Shown here: positions 29,210 to 36,230 of the stretch, in pieces
Position numbering within the stretch: the first letter of the stretch is position 1
Layout: each line of letters opens with the position of its first letter
NCBI GenBank assembly: GCA_028874175.1
Contig: JAPPLN010000063.1
Span: 1 to 53,732, forward strand
Source: Chloroflexota bacterium
Lineage (GTDB): Bacteria > Chloroflexota > UBA11872
Reading direction: 5' to 3'
Length of the DNA: 53,732 nucleotides
Position numbers and translations under genes: made by a program
The notes under the pieces: model-generated
What the model saw: only the letters and a program-made list of their open reading frames with translations
Databases searched by the model: none
What the model was told of the DNA's origin: nothing

Positions 29210-29245
29210 GTGGGAGAGGGTTGGGGTGAGGGTCTTCCGGGCACC
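29210..29245 (+). repeat. Dispersed REP-like repeat, copy split by the IS
   Basis: Right half of a repeat copy: GTGGGAGAGGG, then GGGGTGAGGGTCTTCCGGGC. The left half (CTCCCTCTCCCC, 27929-27940) lies on the other side of the IS. Rejoined, the halves give a CCCTCTCCC/GAGAGGG-type hairpin that could have ended both the glgA and tsaD transcripts. Confidence 0.7.
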
Positions 29246-29296
29246 GACTCTCGGTATGTGCAAAGGTCGTTGGCGGCAGCTTCAAATTCCCCGGCC

Positions 29297-30358
29297 TCAA
29301 ACCAGCCGCATCCCCGGCTGAATCTCTAGTCGCTTCCCGTTCGCGTCGCCGCGCGCCATCGCCCACGCGCCCGCCAGCCCGATCATCGCCGCGTTATCCG
29401 TGCATCGCGCCGGCGCCGGAATGAACAAGGGGATCGACGTCGCCGCCTGCATCTCCGCCCGCAGCCGCCCATTCGCCGCCACCCCGCCCGTCACGATGAC
29501 CGACCGCGCGCCGACCGCCTTCGCCGCACCCACCGTCTTCCGCACCAGCACCTCCACCACCGACTCCTCGAACGCCAGCGCCACCTGCCCCACCAGCGCG
29601 TCGCCGTCCGCCGCCTGATCCAGCCCATTGCCCCCCAGGATCCGCGCGGACTCATCCGGCCCCAGCCGGTTCTCCAGCAACCGTCGCACCGCCGTCTTCA
29701 ACCCGCTGAAACTGAAGTCGTTCGTCCCCCGCAGCCATGCTCGCGGCAACGTGTACGGCGTGCCATCCATCTGCTCCGCCGCCTTCTGGATCGCCGGCCC
29801 GCCCGGAAACCCCAGCCCCAGCATCCGCGCCACCTTGTCGAACGCCTCTCCCGCCGCGTCGTCGCGCGTCCGCCCCAGCATCTTGTAACGCCCGGGCCGT
29901 TCCACCAGCACCAGCTCCGTATGCCCGCCCGAAACGATCAACGCCGCCGCCGGCAACTCCGGTCCCTCGTCCACGTCCAGCCACGCCGCCGCGATGTGCC
30001 CTTCCAGGTGATTCACCGGAACCAGCGGCACCCCCAGCCCAAACGCCAGCCCCCGCGCAAACTCCAACCCCACCAGCAGCGACCCCGGCAGCCCCGGCCC
30101 CACCGTCGCCGCCACCGCCCCAATCTCGTCAAAACCGACACCCGCCTGCGCCAGCGCCGCCCCGCACACTGAGTCGATCGCCTCCGCATGAATCCGCGAT
30201 GCCACTTCCGGCACGATCCCGCCATACGCCGCGTGCGGCGCCACCTGCGCCTGGCTCACTGTCGCCGTCGCCTCGCGGCCATCCCGCAGCACCGACACCG
30301 ACGTGTCGTCGCACGACGTCTCAATCGCCAGCAGCCATCTCGGAATCCCGCTCGTCAC
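29297..30358 (-). CDS. tsaD: tRNA t6A37 threonylcarbamoyltransferase TsaD
   Basis: A 353-residue ASKHA-fold enzyme transferring the threonylcarbamoyl group to A37 of ANN-decoding tRNAs. Conserved: LLAIETSCDDTSVSVL, GGIVPEVASRIHAEAI (metal-binding His), VGPGLPGSLLVG, PVNHLEGHIAA (second metal His), LIVSGGHTELV, DDAAGEAFDKVARMLGLGFPG, and the C-terminal VTGGVAANGRLR with CTDNAAMIG. The start is GTG overlapping the rimI stop by four bases (GTGA); the longer open frame upstream is rimI shadow. It is last in the tsaE-tsaB-rimI-tsaD unit. Confidence 0.97.
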   Translation of the reverse strand: MTSGIPRWLLAIETSCDDTSVSVLRDGREATATVSQAQVAPHAAYGGIVPEVASRIHAEAIDSVCGAALAQAGVGFDEIGAVAATVGPGLPGSLLVGLEFARGLAFGLGVPLVPVNHLEGHIAAAWLDVDEGPELPAAALIVSGGHTELVLVERPGRYKMLGRTRDDAAGEAFDKVARMLGLGFPGGPAIQKAAEQMDGTPYTLPRAWLRGTNDFSFSGLKTAVRRLLENRLGPDESARILGGNGLDQAADGDALVGQVALAFEESVVEVLVRKTVGAAKAVGARSVIVTGGVAANGRLRAEMQAATSIPLFIPAPARCTDNAAMIGLAGAWAMARGDANGKRLEIQPGMRLV

Positions 30359-30960
30359 AGCCGCGAACTCCACGTCAACCGCCGCCGTAACTCCGCTTCC
30401 CCCACATCGATCCGCTCCGCGAAGCTGCAACTGCTCAAGTCCTCGCTCCGCATGATCAGCGCGTCCTCAAAGTCGTCGCTGTAATACCGCGGTCGCACCC
30501 CGCCGTCGCTGAACCCGTATTTGCGGTACAGCGCCTGCGCGTGCTCGTTGCTCATGCGCACCTCCAGCGTCATCCTCGTCGCCCGCGCCTGCAGCGCAAT
30601 CCGCGCCATCTGGATGATCAGCAGCTGCCCCAGCCCCAACCGCCGGTAGTCCGGATCCACCGCGATCGTCGTGATGTGCGCCTCGTCCAGCATCACCCAC
30701 ACCCCGCAATACGCCACCACGTCCCGCGCGTCCGTGCGTCCAAACAGCAGGTTCGAGAGCGGAAACTGCCGCCGCTTTGGCGCGGGTGTCGCCTCGCTCG
30801 TCGACCGCACCACCAGGTAGCGCGCCCTATCGTTCTTCTCAATCTCCCGCCGATACGCGCTCCGTGGCCACGGCGTCGGAAAGCACGCGCGTTCGATCCG
30901 CCGAACCTGGTCCAGCTGCTCCACCCGCATGGCTTCCACGACAAACGCTTCGTCAACCAT
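30355..30960 (-). CDS. rimI: GNAT N-acetyltransferase, RimI-type
   Basis: A 201-residue GNAT protein, probably the ribosomal-protein-S18-alanine N-acetyltransferase, given its place inside a TsaBDE cluster. Motif order: MRVEQLDQVRRIERACFPTPW at the N-terminus, AHITTIAVDPDYRRLGLGQLL (acetyl-CoA pyrophosphate loop R-x-x-G-x-G), MTLEVRMSNEHAQALYRKYGF and RPRYYSDDFEDALIM. A ~20-residue insert (SEATPAPKRRQFPLSNLLFG) follows the second strand. The C-terminus extends ~25 residues past the family end. ATG at 30960 is chosen because homology starts there; upstream frame contains a short repeat. Confidence 0.88.
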   Translation of the reverse strand: MVDEAFVVEAMRVEQLDQVRRIERACFPTPWPRSAYRREIEKNDRARYLVVRSTSEATPAPKRRQFPLSNLLFGRTDARDVVAYCGVWVMLDEAHITTIAVDPDYRRLGLGQLLIIQMARIALQARATRMTLEVRMSNEHAQALYRKYGFSDGGVRPRYYSDDFEDALIMRSEDLSSCSFAERIDVGEAELRRRLTWSSRL

Positions 30961-30986
30961 CGCCCGCCCGTTCGTCCAACCTCCGC

Positions 30987-31011
30987 GTAGGGGCGCCCCT
31001 TGTGGGTGCCC
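30987..31011. repeat. Short GC-rich inverted repeat between tsaB and rimI
   Basis: The 25-base block starts GTAGGGGCGCCCC and ends TTGTGGGTGCCC. It contains a GGGGCGCCCC palindrome in the only non-coding gap of the t6A gene cluster. GGCGCC-rich blocks of this kind are often dispersed repeats. A fragment GCCGCCCCTAC recurs near 41,680. Confidence 0.4.
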
Positions 31012-31040
31012 TCCTGCTCCAACGACTCGATCTCGCCCGC

Positions 31041-31691
31041 TCAACCGTGCGGCATACCACGAACCCACGGCCTCGCGCGAGTCGCCGGCGCCGCATACAC
31101 CGGCTGCGCCCCCAGCGAGGCCGGCCCACGCCCCTCCGTTAGCCTTCGTTCAGCCAACCGCACCAGCGCCCCCAACACCGCCTCGTCATCCACCCGTAAT
31201 ACCCGCAACCCGTCATCCTCCAGCGCCCTCGCCATGTCCATGTCCATCGGCCCGGCCACCGGCGCCTCCGCCGGCGCCGCCCCGGCCAGTTGATCGGCGT
31301 CCACCAGCCCAATCTCGCCGTCCCAATCCCGCGTCGTCACATACCACCGCCCCCGCCCCGCCGGCAGCACGATTGAGGCGTCTGTATCACCCGCCGCCTC
31401 CGCCACCGCCGCCGCCGTTGGCACACCCACCAGCGGCGCCCCCCGCGCCAGCGCCAGGCCCTTGGCAAAGGCAATGCCGCCCCGCACGGCCCCGAAGCGC
31501 CCCGGCCCCGTTGCCACGCCGATGCCGCCAATCTCGGCGTCCGCGCGATGTCCCGCCTCGCTCAACACCCCCACGACCAGCTCCGTCAGATCAGCCGGCC
31601 ACCTCGGCGCGCACGCCCAGGCCACCAGCCGACCGTCGTCCACTACCCCGAACGCCGGCTGCTCGAATGACGTATTCAGCGCGGCAGTCAA
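31041..31691 (-). CDS. tsaB: t6A synthesis scaffold protein TsaB
   Basis: A 216-residue ASKHA-fold partner that dimerises with TsaD. The N-terminal strand is TAALNTSFEQPAFGVV (canonical proteins have LAIDTS), followed by the dimer-interface helix segment IGVATGPGRFGAVRGGIAFAKGLALA, close to the canonical GPGSFTGLRIG. The TTG at 31691 forms a four-base overlap (TTGA) with the tsaE stop, matching other junctions here; the much longer open frame upstream is antisense to tsaE codons. As in other TsaB proteins, the metal-site residues of TsaD are missing. Confidence 0.88.
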   Translation of the reverse strand: MTAALNTSFEQPAFGVVDDGRLVAWACAPRWPADLTELVVGVLSEAGHRADAEIGGIGVATGPGRFGAVRGGIAFAKGLALARGAPLVGVPTAAAVAEAAGDTDASIVLPAGRGRWYVTTRDWDGEIGLVDADQLAGAAPAEAPVAGPMDMDMARALEDDGLRVLRVDDEAVLGALVRLAERRLTEGRGPASLGAQPVYAAPATRARPWVRGMPHG

Positions 31692-32236
31692 CCGGACTCC
31701 CCTCCGCTCGATCTCAGGCGTCCCAGCGCGGCGCGCGCCTCGTCGCCGTGAGCACGCACTTCCACCCGCCGATCGTCGCCCTTGTCCAGCACCAGCTCCA
31801 CGTCCAGCCGCGGCGTCGGCAGATCCCCGGCCGCGCGCTCCGCCCACTCCACCGCCAGCACGTCCGCCTCCAGCACCACGTCCGACCACCCGATCGACTC
31901 CAGGTCCTCGTCGCTCTCGATTCGGTACAGGTCCACATGCGTCAACCGCCGCCCGTCTCCGTCGTACTCGTTTACAAACGTAAACGTCGGCGACGTCACA
32001 GTGTCGGCCATGCCCAGCCCCTCGGCCACCCCCTTAACCAGCACCGTCTTCCCCGCCCCCAGCGGCCCGCGCAGCGCCACGCACATCGCCCCGCAACACG
32101 CCACCCCCAACGCCCGCCCCAGCTCACGGGTCGCCTGTTCGCTGCACGTCGCCACGGTCAGCTCGCGGGGAACGCTCACTTCAAACCCCGCAAACTCGCA
32201 CAGCCGAATCGAGACAGCGCCTCTAGTAGAATCCAC
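31688..32236 (-). CDS. tsaE: t6A synthesis ATPase TsaE
   Basis: Up to 182 residues. P-loop ATPase required for t6A turnover with TsaB-TsaD. Walker A is LRGPLGAGKTVLVKG; VTSPTFTFVNEYDGD and LTHVDLYRIESDEDLESIG are the family signatures, and VLAVEWAERA holds the catalytic Trp/Glu region. The GTG at 32236 gives a ~25-residue lead; a GTG at 32179 with GGGG seven bases upstream would give a 163-residue protein closer to family size. First gene of tsaE-tsaB-rimI-tsaD. TsaC, needed to make the threonylcarbamoyl-AMP donor, is not in the window. Confidence 0.92.
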   Translation of the reverse strand: MDSTRGAVSIRLCEFAGFEVSVPRELTVATCSEQATRELGRALGVACCGAMCVALRGPLGAGKTVLVKGVAEGLGMADTVTSPTFTFVNEYDGDGRRLTHVDLYRIESDEDLESIGWSDVVLEADVLAVEWAERAAGDLPTPRLDVELVLDKGDDRRVEVRAHGDEARAALGRLRSSGGESG

Positions 32237-32266
32237 CTCGCCTCCGTCGGCCCCGACCGGCGGAGG
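32227..32266 (+). promoter_or_regulatory. Candidate -10 and 5'-UTR hairpin before the glycosyltransferase
   Basis: TAGAAT at 32227-32232 resembles a -10 box but has no good -35. Just downstream, CCTCCGTCGG (32241-32250) pairs with CCGGCGGAGG (32257-32266) over a six-base loop, followed by TTTC. This could be a leader hairpin or a weak terminator between the divergent genes. Confidence 0.35.
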
Positions 32267-32292
32267 TTTCGCGTGTACGGGAGACCCGGCTC

Positions 32293-33660
32293 GTGCGTCG
32301 TCATGTCGTCAAGATCGCGCCTACCGGCTTCTTTGCGGACTACGGCTGTCACGTCCGCATTCTGGAGGAAGCCCGCGCCCTCCAGCAGCATGGATCCGAC
32401 GTTACCGTTGTAACGTACCCGGGCGGAAGTGACCCGCCCGGACTGCCCGTCGTCCGCATCCCCGCCTGGCTCCACCGCGGCGGCCCGCGCGTCGGCTCGC
32501 ACTGGCGCAAGCTCATGCTCGACCCCGCCCTGCTCGCCACCGCCCTCACCCGTCTGCCGTCGCGGCCCGTGGACATCGTGCACGCCCACCTGCACGAAGG
32601 CGTGCTCATCGGCTGGCTGCTGGCTCGCATGCATGGCGCGGGATTGGTGTTCGACTACCAGGGCAGTCTCACGCGCGAGATGCTGGACCATCAATTCATT
32701 CGCGCCGCCAACCCGCTCCTCCACGTCTTCTCCTGGCTTGAAAAACTGGGCAACCGCCTTGCCGACCGCATTCTCACCAGTTCCGAGAACGCCCGAAACA
32801 CCCTCATCGCCGAGTCTGGCCTGCCGGCCGACCGCGTCGTCGCCGTCACCGACGGTGTCGACCTCACCCGCTTCCGCCCCCGCCAACCCGATGACGCCGC
32901 CCCCCTCCGGGACCTCCGCCACCGCCTCGGCATCCCACCCAACCGCCTGCTCGTCGGCTACCTGGGCCTCCTGGCCCCCTACCAGGGAACCAACGACCTC
33001 ATCCGCACCGCCCAACTCGTGCTGCAACAAAATCCAGGCGTCCACTTCCTGGTCATGGGCTTCCCCAACGAAGCGGCCTACCGTGACGCGGCCACCGCCG
33101 CCGGCCTCGCCAACCACATGCACTTCACCGGCCGCGTCCCCTACGCCGACGCCCCCCGGATGCTCCGCGTCCTCGATATCGCCGTCGCCCCCAAGCGCTC
33201 CGAATCCGAGGGCAACGGCAAGGTCCTCAACTACATGGCCGCCGGACTCCCCGTCGTCGCCTACGACGGCCCCGTCGCCCGCGAACTCCTCGGCCCAGCC
33301 GGCCTCCGCGTCCCCGTCGGCTCCGCCGAAGGCCTCGCCCAGGGCCTCCTCCGCTACCTCGCCGACCCCTACCTCCGCACCCGCCACGGCCACACCCTCC
33401 GCCGCCGCGCCGAACGAATGTACGGCTGGGACCGCCAAATCCAACACATCACCCGCGTCTACGACGACCTGAGCGGCCCATCTTCCTTCCAAAAGCCTTT
33501 GCATCACGCCCGCGTCGTCGAAGCCGTGGCGGCTCTTCACCCTCTCCTAGGGGAGAGGCAGAGCCTGCCCCGGACCCGATCCGGGGTTCGGCCGTCCCCG
33601 GCCGAAACCGGTGAGGGGTCTTCCGGGCACCCGCCCTCAGGTAACCCAGGAACCTCTTAA
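32293..33660 (+). CDS. GT4-type glycosyltransferase
   Basis: A 455-residue GT-B glycosyltransferase. The N-terminal Rossmann half starts VVKIAPTGFFADYGCHVRILEEA and has HAHLHEGVLIGWLLAR; the nucleotide-sugar half has LLVGYLGLLAPYQGTNDLI, VPYADAPRMLRVLDIAVAPK and the GT4 signature SEGNGKVLNYMAAGLPVVAYD. Donor and acceptor are unknown; with MraY-like and MurF genes downstream, a cell-envelope role is likely. GTG start. The last ~60 codons after ITRVYDDLSG lie largely in a dispersed repeat (33528-33630) and encode unrelated residues, so the frame reads through a repeat inserted at the gene end. Confidence 0.88.
   Translation: MRRHVVKIAPTGFFADYGCHVRILEEARALQQHGSDVTVVTYPGGSDPPGLPVVRIPAWLHRGGPRVGSHWRKLMLDPALLATALTRLPSRPVDIVHAHLHEGVLIGWLLARMHGAGLVFDYQGSLTREMLDHQFIRAANPLLHVFSWLEKLGNRLADRILTSSENARNTLIAESGLPADRVVAVTDGVDLTRFRPRQPDDAAPLRDLRHRLGIPPNRLLVGYLGLLAPYQGTNDLIRTAQLVLQQNPGVHFLVMGFPNEAAYRDAATAAGLANHMHFTGRVPYADAPRMLRVLDIAVAPKRSESEGNGKVLNYMAAGLPVVAYDGPVARELLGPAGLRVPVGSAEGLAQGLLRYLADPYLRTRHGHTLRRRAERMYGWDRQIQHITRVYDDLSGPSSFQKPLHHARVVEAVAALHPLLGERQSLPRTRSGVRPSPAETGEGSSGHPPSGNPGTS
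33528..33630 (+). repeat. Dispersed REP-like repeat, long copy
   Basis: Runs from GGCGGCTCTTCACCCTCTCC through GGGGAGAGGCAGAGCC and GGTTCGGCCGTCCCCGGCC to AAACCGGTGAGGGGTCTTCC. It has inner hairpins (CCTCTCC/GGGAGAGG, CGGACCCGATCCG, CGGCCG..CGGCCG). It overlaps the 3' end of the glycosyltransferase frame. Related copies lie at about 27.9/29.2, 37.65, 37.74, 40.52, 43.45 and 46.66 kb. Confidence 0.75.
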
Positions 33661-33664
33661 GACG

Positions 33665-33791
33665 TAAGGGACCGGGGTGAGGGTCGATCGCCGCCCAAAT
33701 TCACAAGCCAGGGCCCGTGCTCGCACTCAACAGAACACGCATTCCATCTCCCGCGATCCTGGATTCCCCGCCCATATACTCACCCCGTTGA
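33665..33791 (+). other. Intergenic region with partial repeat and possible promoter
   Basis: A short repeat fragment ACCGGGGTGAGGGTC lies near 33,671. A -10-like TATACT is at 33775-33780 without a clear -35. No gene recognised. Confidence 0.35.
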
Positions 33792-33875
33792 GCCGCCCGG
33801 GCGACCAAGATCGAGTTCGACGCAACCCAGCCTGGACAACTGGTCATAGCCATCCTGCTCGCGCTGGCATTCGTA

Positions 33876-35168
33876 GTGGTCCCCCTCGTGCTGACGGCCG
33901 CCCTCACCCCCATCGCCGTCGCCCTGTTGCCCCGCTTTCGCTCCCGCGAGTCCAAGCCCGAATCCAGCCGGGTCGCCTTCGCCACCCGCACCAGCAGCCG
34001 GCTCCCCCTCGTCGGCGGCCCGATCCTCGCCCTCGCCATAGCCATCGGCGTCCTCTTCCATCCCGACGCACCCCTCTGGCCGCTGGCCGCCGTCGCCGGC
34101 TTCTTCGCGTTCGGCTTCATCGACGACCTGGCCAAGACCCTCCGCGGCCGCGGCATTGGCGAAGGCATGTACTTCGCCGTGATCGTCCTGCTCTCGATCG
34201 CCGCCGCGATTCTGATCCTCGGCCGCGACTTCCACGATCTCGGCACCCTCACGCCCTTCGCCCTCGCGACCCACCTCGGAACCGACGCCGTTGTACCGCT
34301 CGGTGCCTGGTACGTCGTCCTGATTCTCGGAACCGCCCTGGCTGCCGGCTTCAGCGACGGCATGGACGGCCTCACCGCCGGCACGTCCACGATCCTGATG
34401 ACCGGACTCTGGCTCGCCGCGGGCCCCGTCGCCGGCGTCTGGGCCGGCCTCACCGCCGCCGGCGCGGGCGGCGCCCTGGCCTGGAACCTTCCCTCCCGCT
34501 GGGCCCCCTCCGCCCGCGATCGCCCCCGTCGCGCCCGTGCCTACATCGGCGACAGCGGAGCGCTCATGCTCGGCGCAACCATGGCCATCGCCGCCATCGT
34601 CGCCGGCTACGACCTCCTCTGGCCCCTCATCGCCGCCCCGCTCCTGCTCGAAGGCTTTTCGTCACTCATCCAGTTCAAGATCCTCATTCCCCTCATTCGC
34701 CGCGTGGTCGACCCTCGCGACCCCGATGGCACCCCACTCCCCCACCAGTGCTTTTCGCTTCCGCTGCTGGCCGTACCCCTCCACTACCACTGGGAACTCC
34801 TGGGTCTGGACCGACGATCGATCGTCTTTCTGTTCTGGATCACGACGCTTCTGGCGACCGTGGCCGGTGTCGTCGCCGTCCATCTGTCCGCCGCCACCGC
34901 TCTGGCCCTCGCGCTCAGCGGAGCCGTCGGCTTGGCCTTCTGGCTCAGCGCCATGTGGCTCCGCCCCGCCTTCCTCCACGTCCAGGGCGACTCGGTCTCA
35001 GTCATGCACGGCCGCCCACTCCGGCTCGGCCCGATTCGCCTGTACCGGCGGCTCAAGACGATCCGTGACCGCCGTCTGGCCGAAGTCGCCCTGCGAACCG
35101 AAGTCGCCGGACGCCCCAAAAACGCCTACGTCCTATCCCAGTGGATCGACGAGGTCCGCCAACCCTAG
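33876..35168 (+). CDS. Divergent MraY-like phospho-sugar undecaprenyl transferase
   Basis: At least 430 residues, about ten membrane helices. PNPT-superfamily motifs: FIDDLAKTLRGRGIG (catalytic Asp-Asp), GFSDGMDGLTAGTS, AYIGDSGALMLG, and PLHYHWELLGL, which matches the MraY-specific PLHHHFE loop. The GTPTMGG region is replaced by TSSRLPLVGG. After the last helix comes a ~70-residue soluble tail (GRPLRLGPIRLYRRL onward) absent from classical MraY. The best guess is transfer of phospho-MurNAc-pentapeptide to undecaprenyl phosphate; WecA-like activity is possible. The first ORF-compatible start is GTG 33876, but hydrophobic codons continue upstream to ~33840 (LVIAILLALAFV), so the real start may be an earlier non-ATG codon. 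Confidence 0.75.
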   Translation: MVPLVLTAALTPIAVALLPRFRSRESKPESSRVAFATRTSSRLPLVGGPILALAIAIGVLFHPDAPLWPLAAVAGFFAFGFIDDLAKTLRGRGIGEGMYFAVIVLLSIAAAILILGRDFHDLGTLTPFALATHLGTDAVVPLGAWYVVLILGTALAAGFSDGMDGLTAGTSTILMTGLWLAAGPVAGVWAGLTAAGAGGALAWNLPSRWAPSARDRPRRARAYIGDSGALMLGATMAIAAIVAGYDLLWPLIAAPLLLEGFSSLIQFKILIPLIRRVVDPRDPDGTPLPHQCFSLPLLAVPLHYHWELLGLDRRSIVFLFWITTLLATVAGVVAVHLSAATALALALSGAVGLAFWLSAMWLRPAFLHVQGDSVSVMHGRPLRLGPIRLYRRLKTIRDRRLAEVALRTEVAGRPKNAYVLSQWIDEVRQP

Positions 35169-35172
35169 CGTC

Positions 35173-36225
35173 ATGCCAAACCCTGACGTCCCCGCCCATC
35201 TCCGCGCGGCCATCACAGCCGGACTCGGCGACGCATCCGCCCCGTGGCGCCACATGGCCACCGACGGACGCCACCGCATGTGGCTCGTCGAAACCCAACC
35301 ACACCCAATCGTCGTCAAGGGCTACCTTCCGGAGATCGACCTCTACTACGCCCACCGCTGGCGCCGCGAGGAACGCGCCCTCGACCTCCTCCATCGCTAC
35401 GCCCCCGGCTTGGCACCAGAACCCCTGGCCGCTGCCCACGCGCCCGGCCAATGGGCTGCCCTCGCCATGCAACACGTCGGCCACCGCTCTCTCGCCGACG
35501 GACTGCCAGCCCCGTCGAACTCGGAAGGAACCCAAGCCCTCGACGCCGCTCTCGATGCCTATCGCCGTTTTCAGTCGATCACAGAAAAGTTCGGCCCCAT
35601 GCTCCGCGCCCTCGCCTACCAGTCCGATCTCGACCGTATCACCCGCCGCACCCTCGAACGCCGCTACGCCTCCGCCTTCGTCCGTCTGCCCGACCCCACC
35701 GCCAGCCCATCCCCAACCGCCGCCCCCCGCCGCACCGCTCCCAATGCCCCGTGGGACCTGGTCGACACCCTCATCAAGCCCCTTCTCAGCAGCCCCCGTC
35801 GCATCGTCCACAACGGCTTCTCACCACTAAACCTCATCTGGAACGACGACCGCCTCGTCGTCATCGACTGGGAAACCCTCGCCGTCGCCCCGCCCGAAAT
35901 CGACTTCGCCGATCTCCTCACCTTCCCCGGCTGGGGTCCACCCGACCGCATGGCCGAGCGATCAACCGCAGTAATTGCCGACCACGGGCTGCGCCTCGAC
36001 ACCTTCTGGGCCGCCGCTGCCGAACGCTCCCTCACCTACGCCGCCACCGCGCACGTCCGCAGCCACCGCCTGCGCATCACCAACCCCACCCTCGCCGACG
36101 CCTACCAACAACGCTTGCCCCGATACCTTGACTGGTTTCAACTGGCCGCAACTGAACTCCTCCCCCACTTCACTGACCGCGACCGCCTGCACGCCACCGT
36201 CGCCGCCTTGCGTCCCAACGCCTGA
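35173..36225 (+). CDS. APH/choline-kinase-fold protein, probable pseudokinase
   Basis: A 350-residue protein. VVKGYLPEIDLYYAHRWRREERALDLL supplies the nucleotide Lys and helix-C region, and IVHNGFSPLNLIWNDD is the Brenner loop. The Mg-binding Asp of IDWETLAVAPPEIDFAD is kept (Asp232). The catalytic Asp expected at the third position of the HxD motif is Gly215 (His213-Asn-Gly), so ordinary phosphotransfer is doubtful. A Pro/Ser/Thr-rich linker (~176-195) splits the two lobes. It sits four bases after the MraY-like gene and five before murF, suggesting a role in envelope precursor metabolism. Upstream open frame to 34,537 is a shadow of the MraY-like gene. Confidence 0.75.
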   Translation: MPNPDVPAHLRAAITAGLGDASAPWRHMATDGRHRMWLVETQPHPIVVKGYLPEIDLYYAHRWRREERALDLLHRYAPGLAPEPLAAAHAPGQWAALAMQHVGHRSLADGLPAPSNSEGTQALDAALDAYRRFQSITEKFGPMLRALAYQSDLDRITRRTLERRYASAFVRLPDPTASPSPTAAPRRTAPNAPWDLVDTLIKPLLSSPRRIVHNGFSPLNLIWNDDRLVVIDWETLAVAPPEIDFADLLTFPGWGPPDRMAERSTAVIADHGLRLDTFWAAAAERSLTYAATAHVRSHRLRITNPTLADAYQQRLPRYLDWFQLAATELLPHFTDRDRLHATVAALRPNA

Positions 36226-36230
36226 TCTCG

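Noticed and set aside
34537-35172. Apparent N-terminal extension of the APH-fold gene
   Set aside because: Ser/Pro-rich shadow frame of the MraY-like gene. The ATG at 35173 fits spacing and homology.
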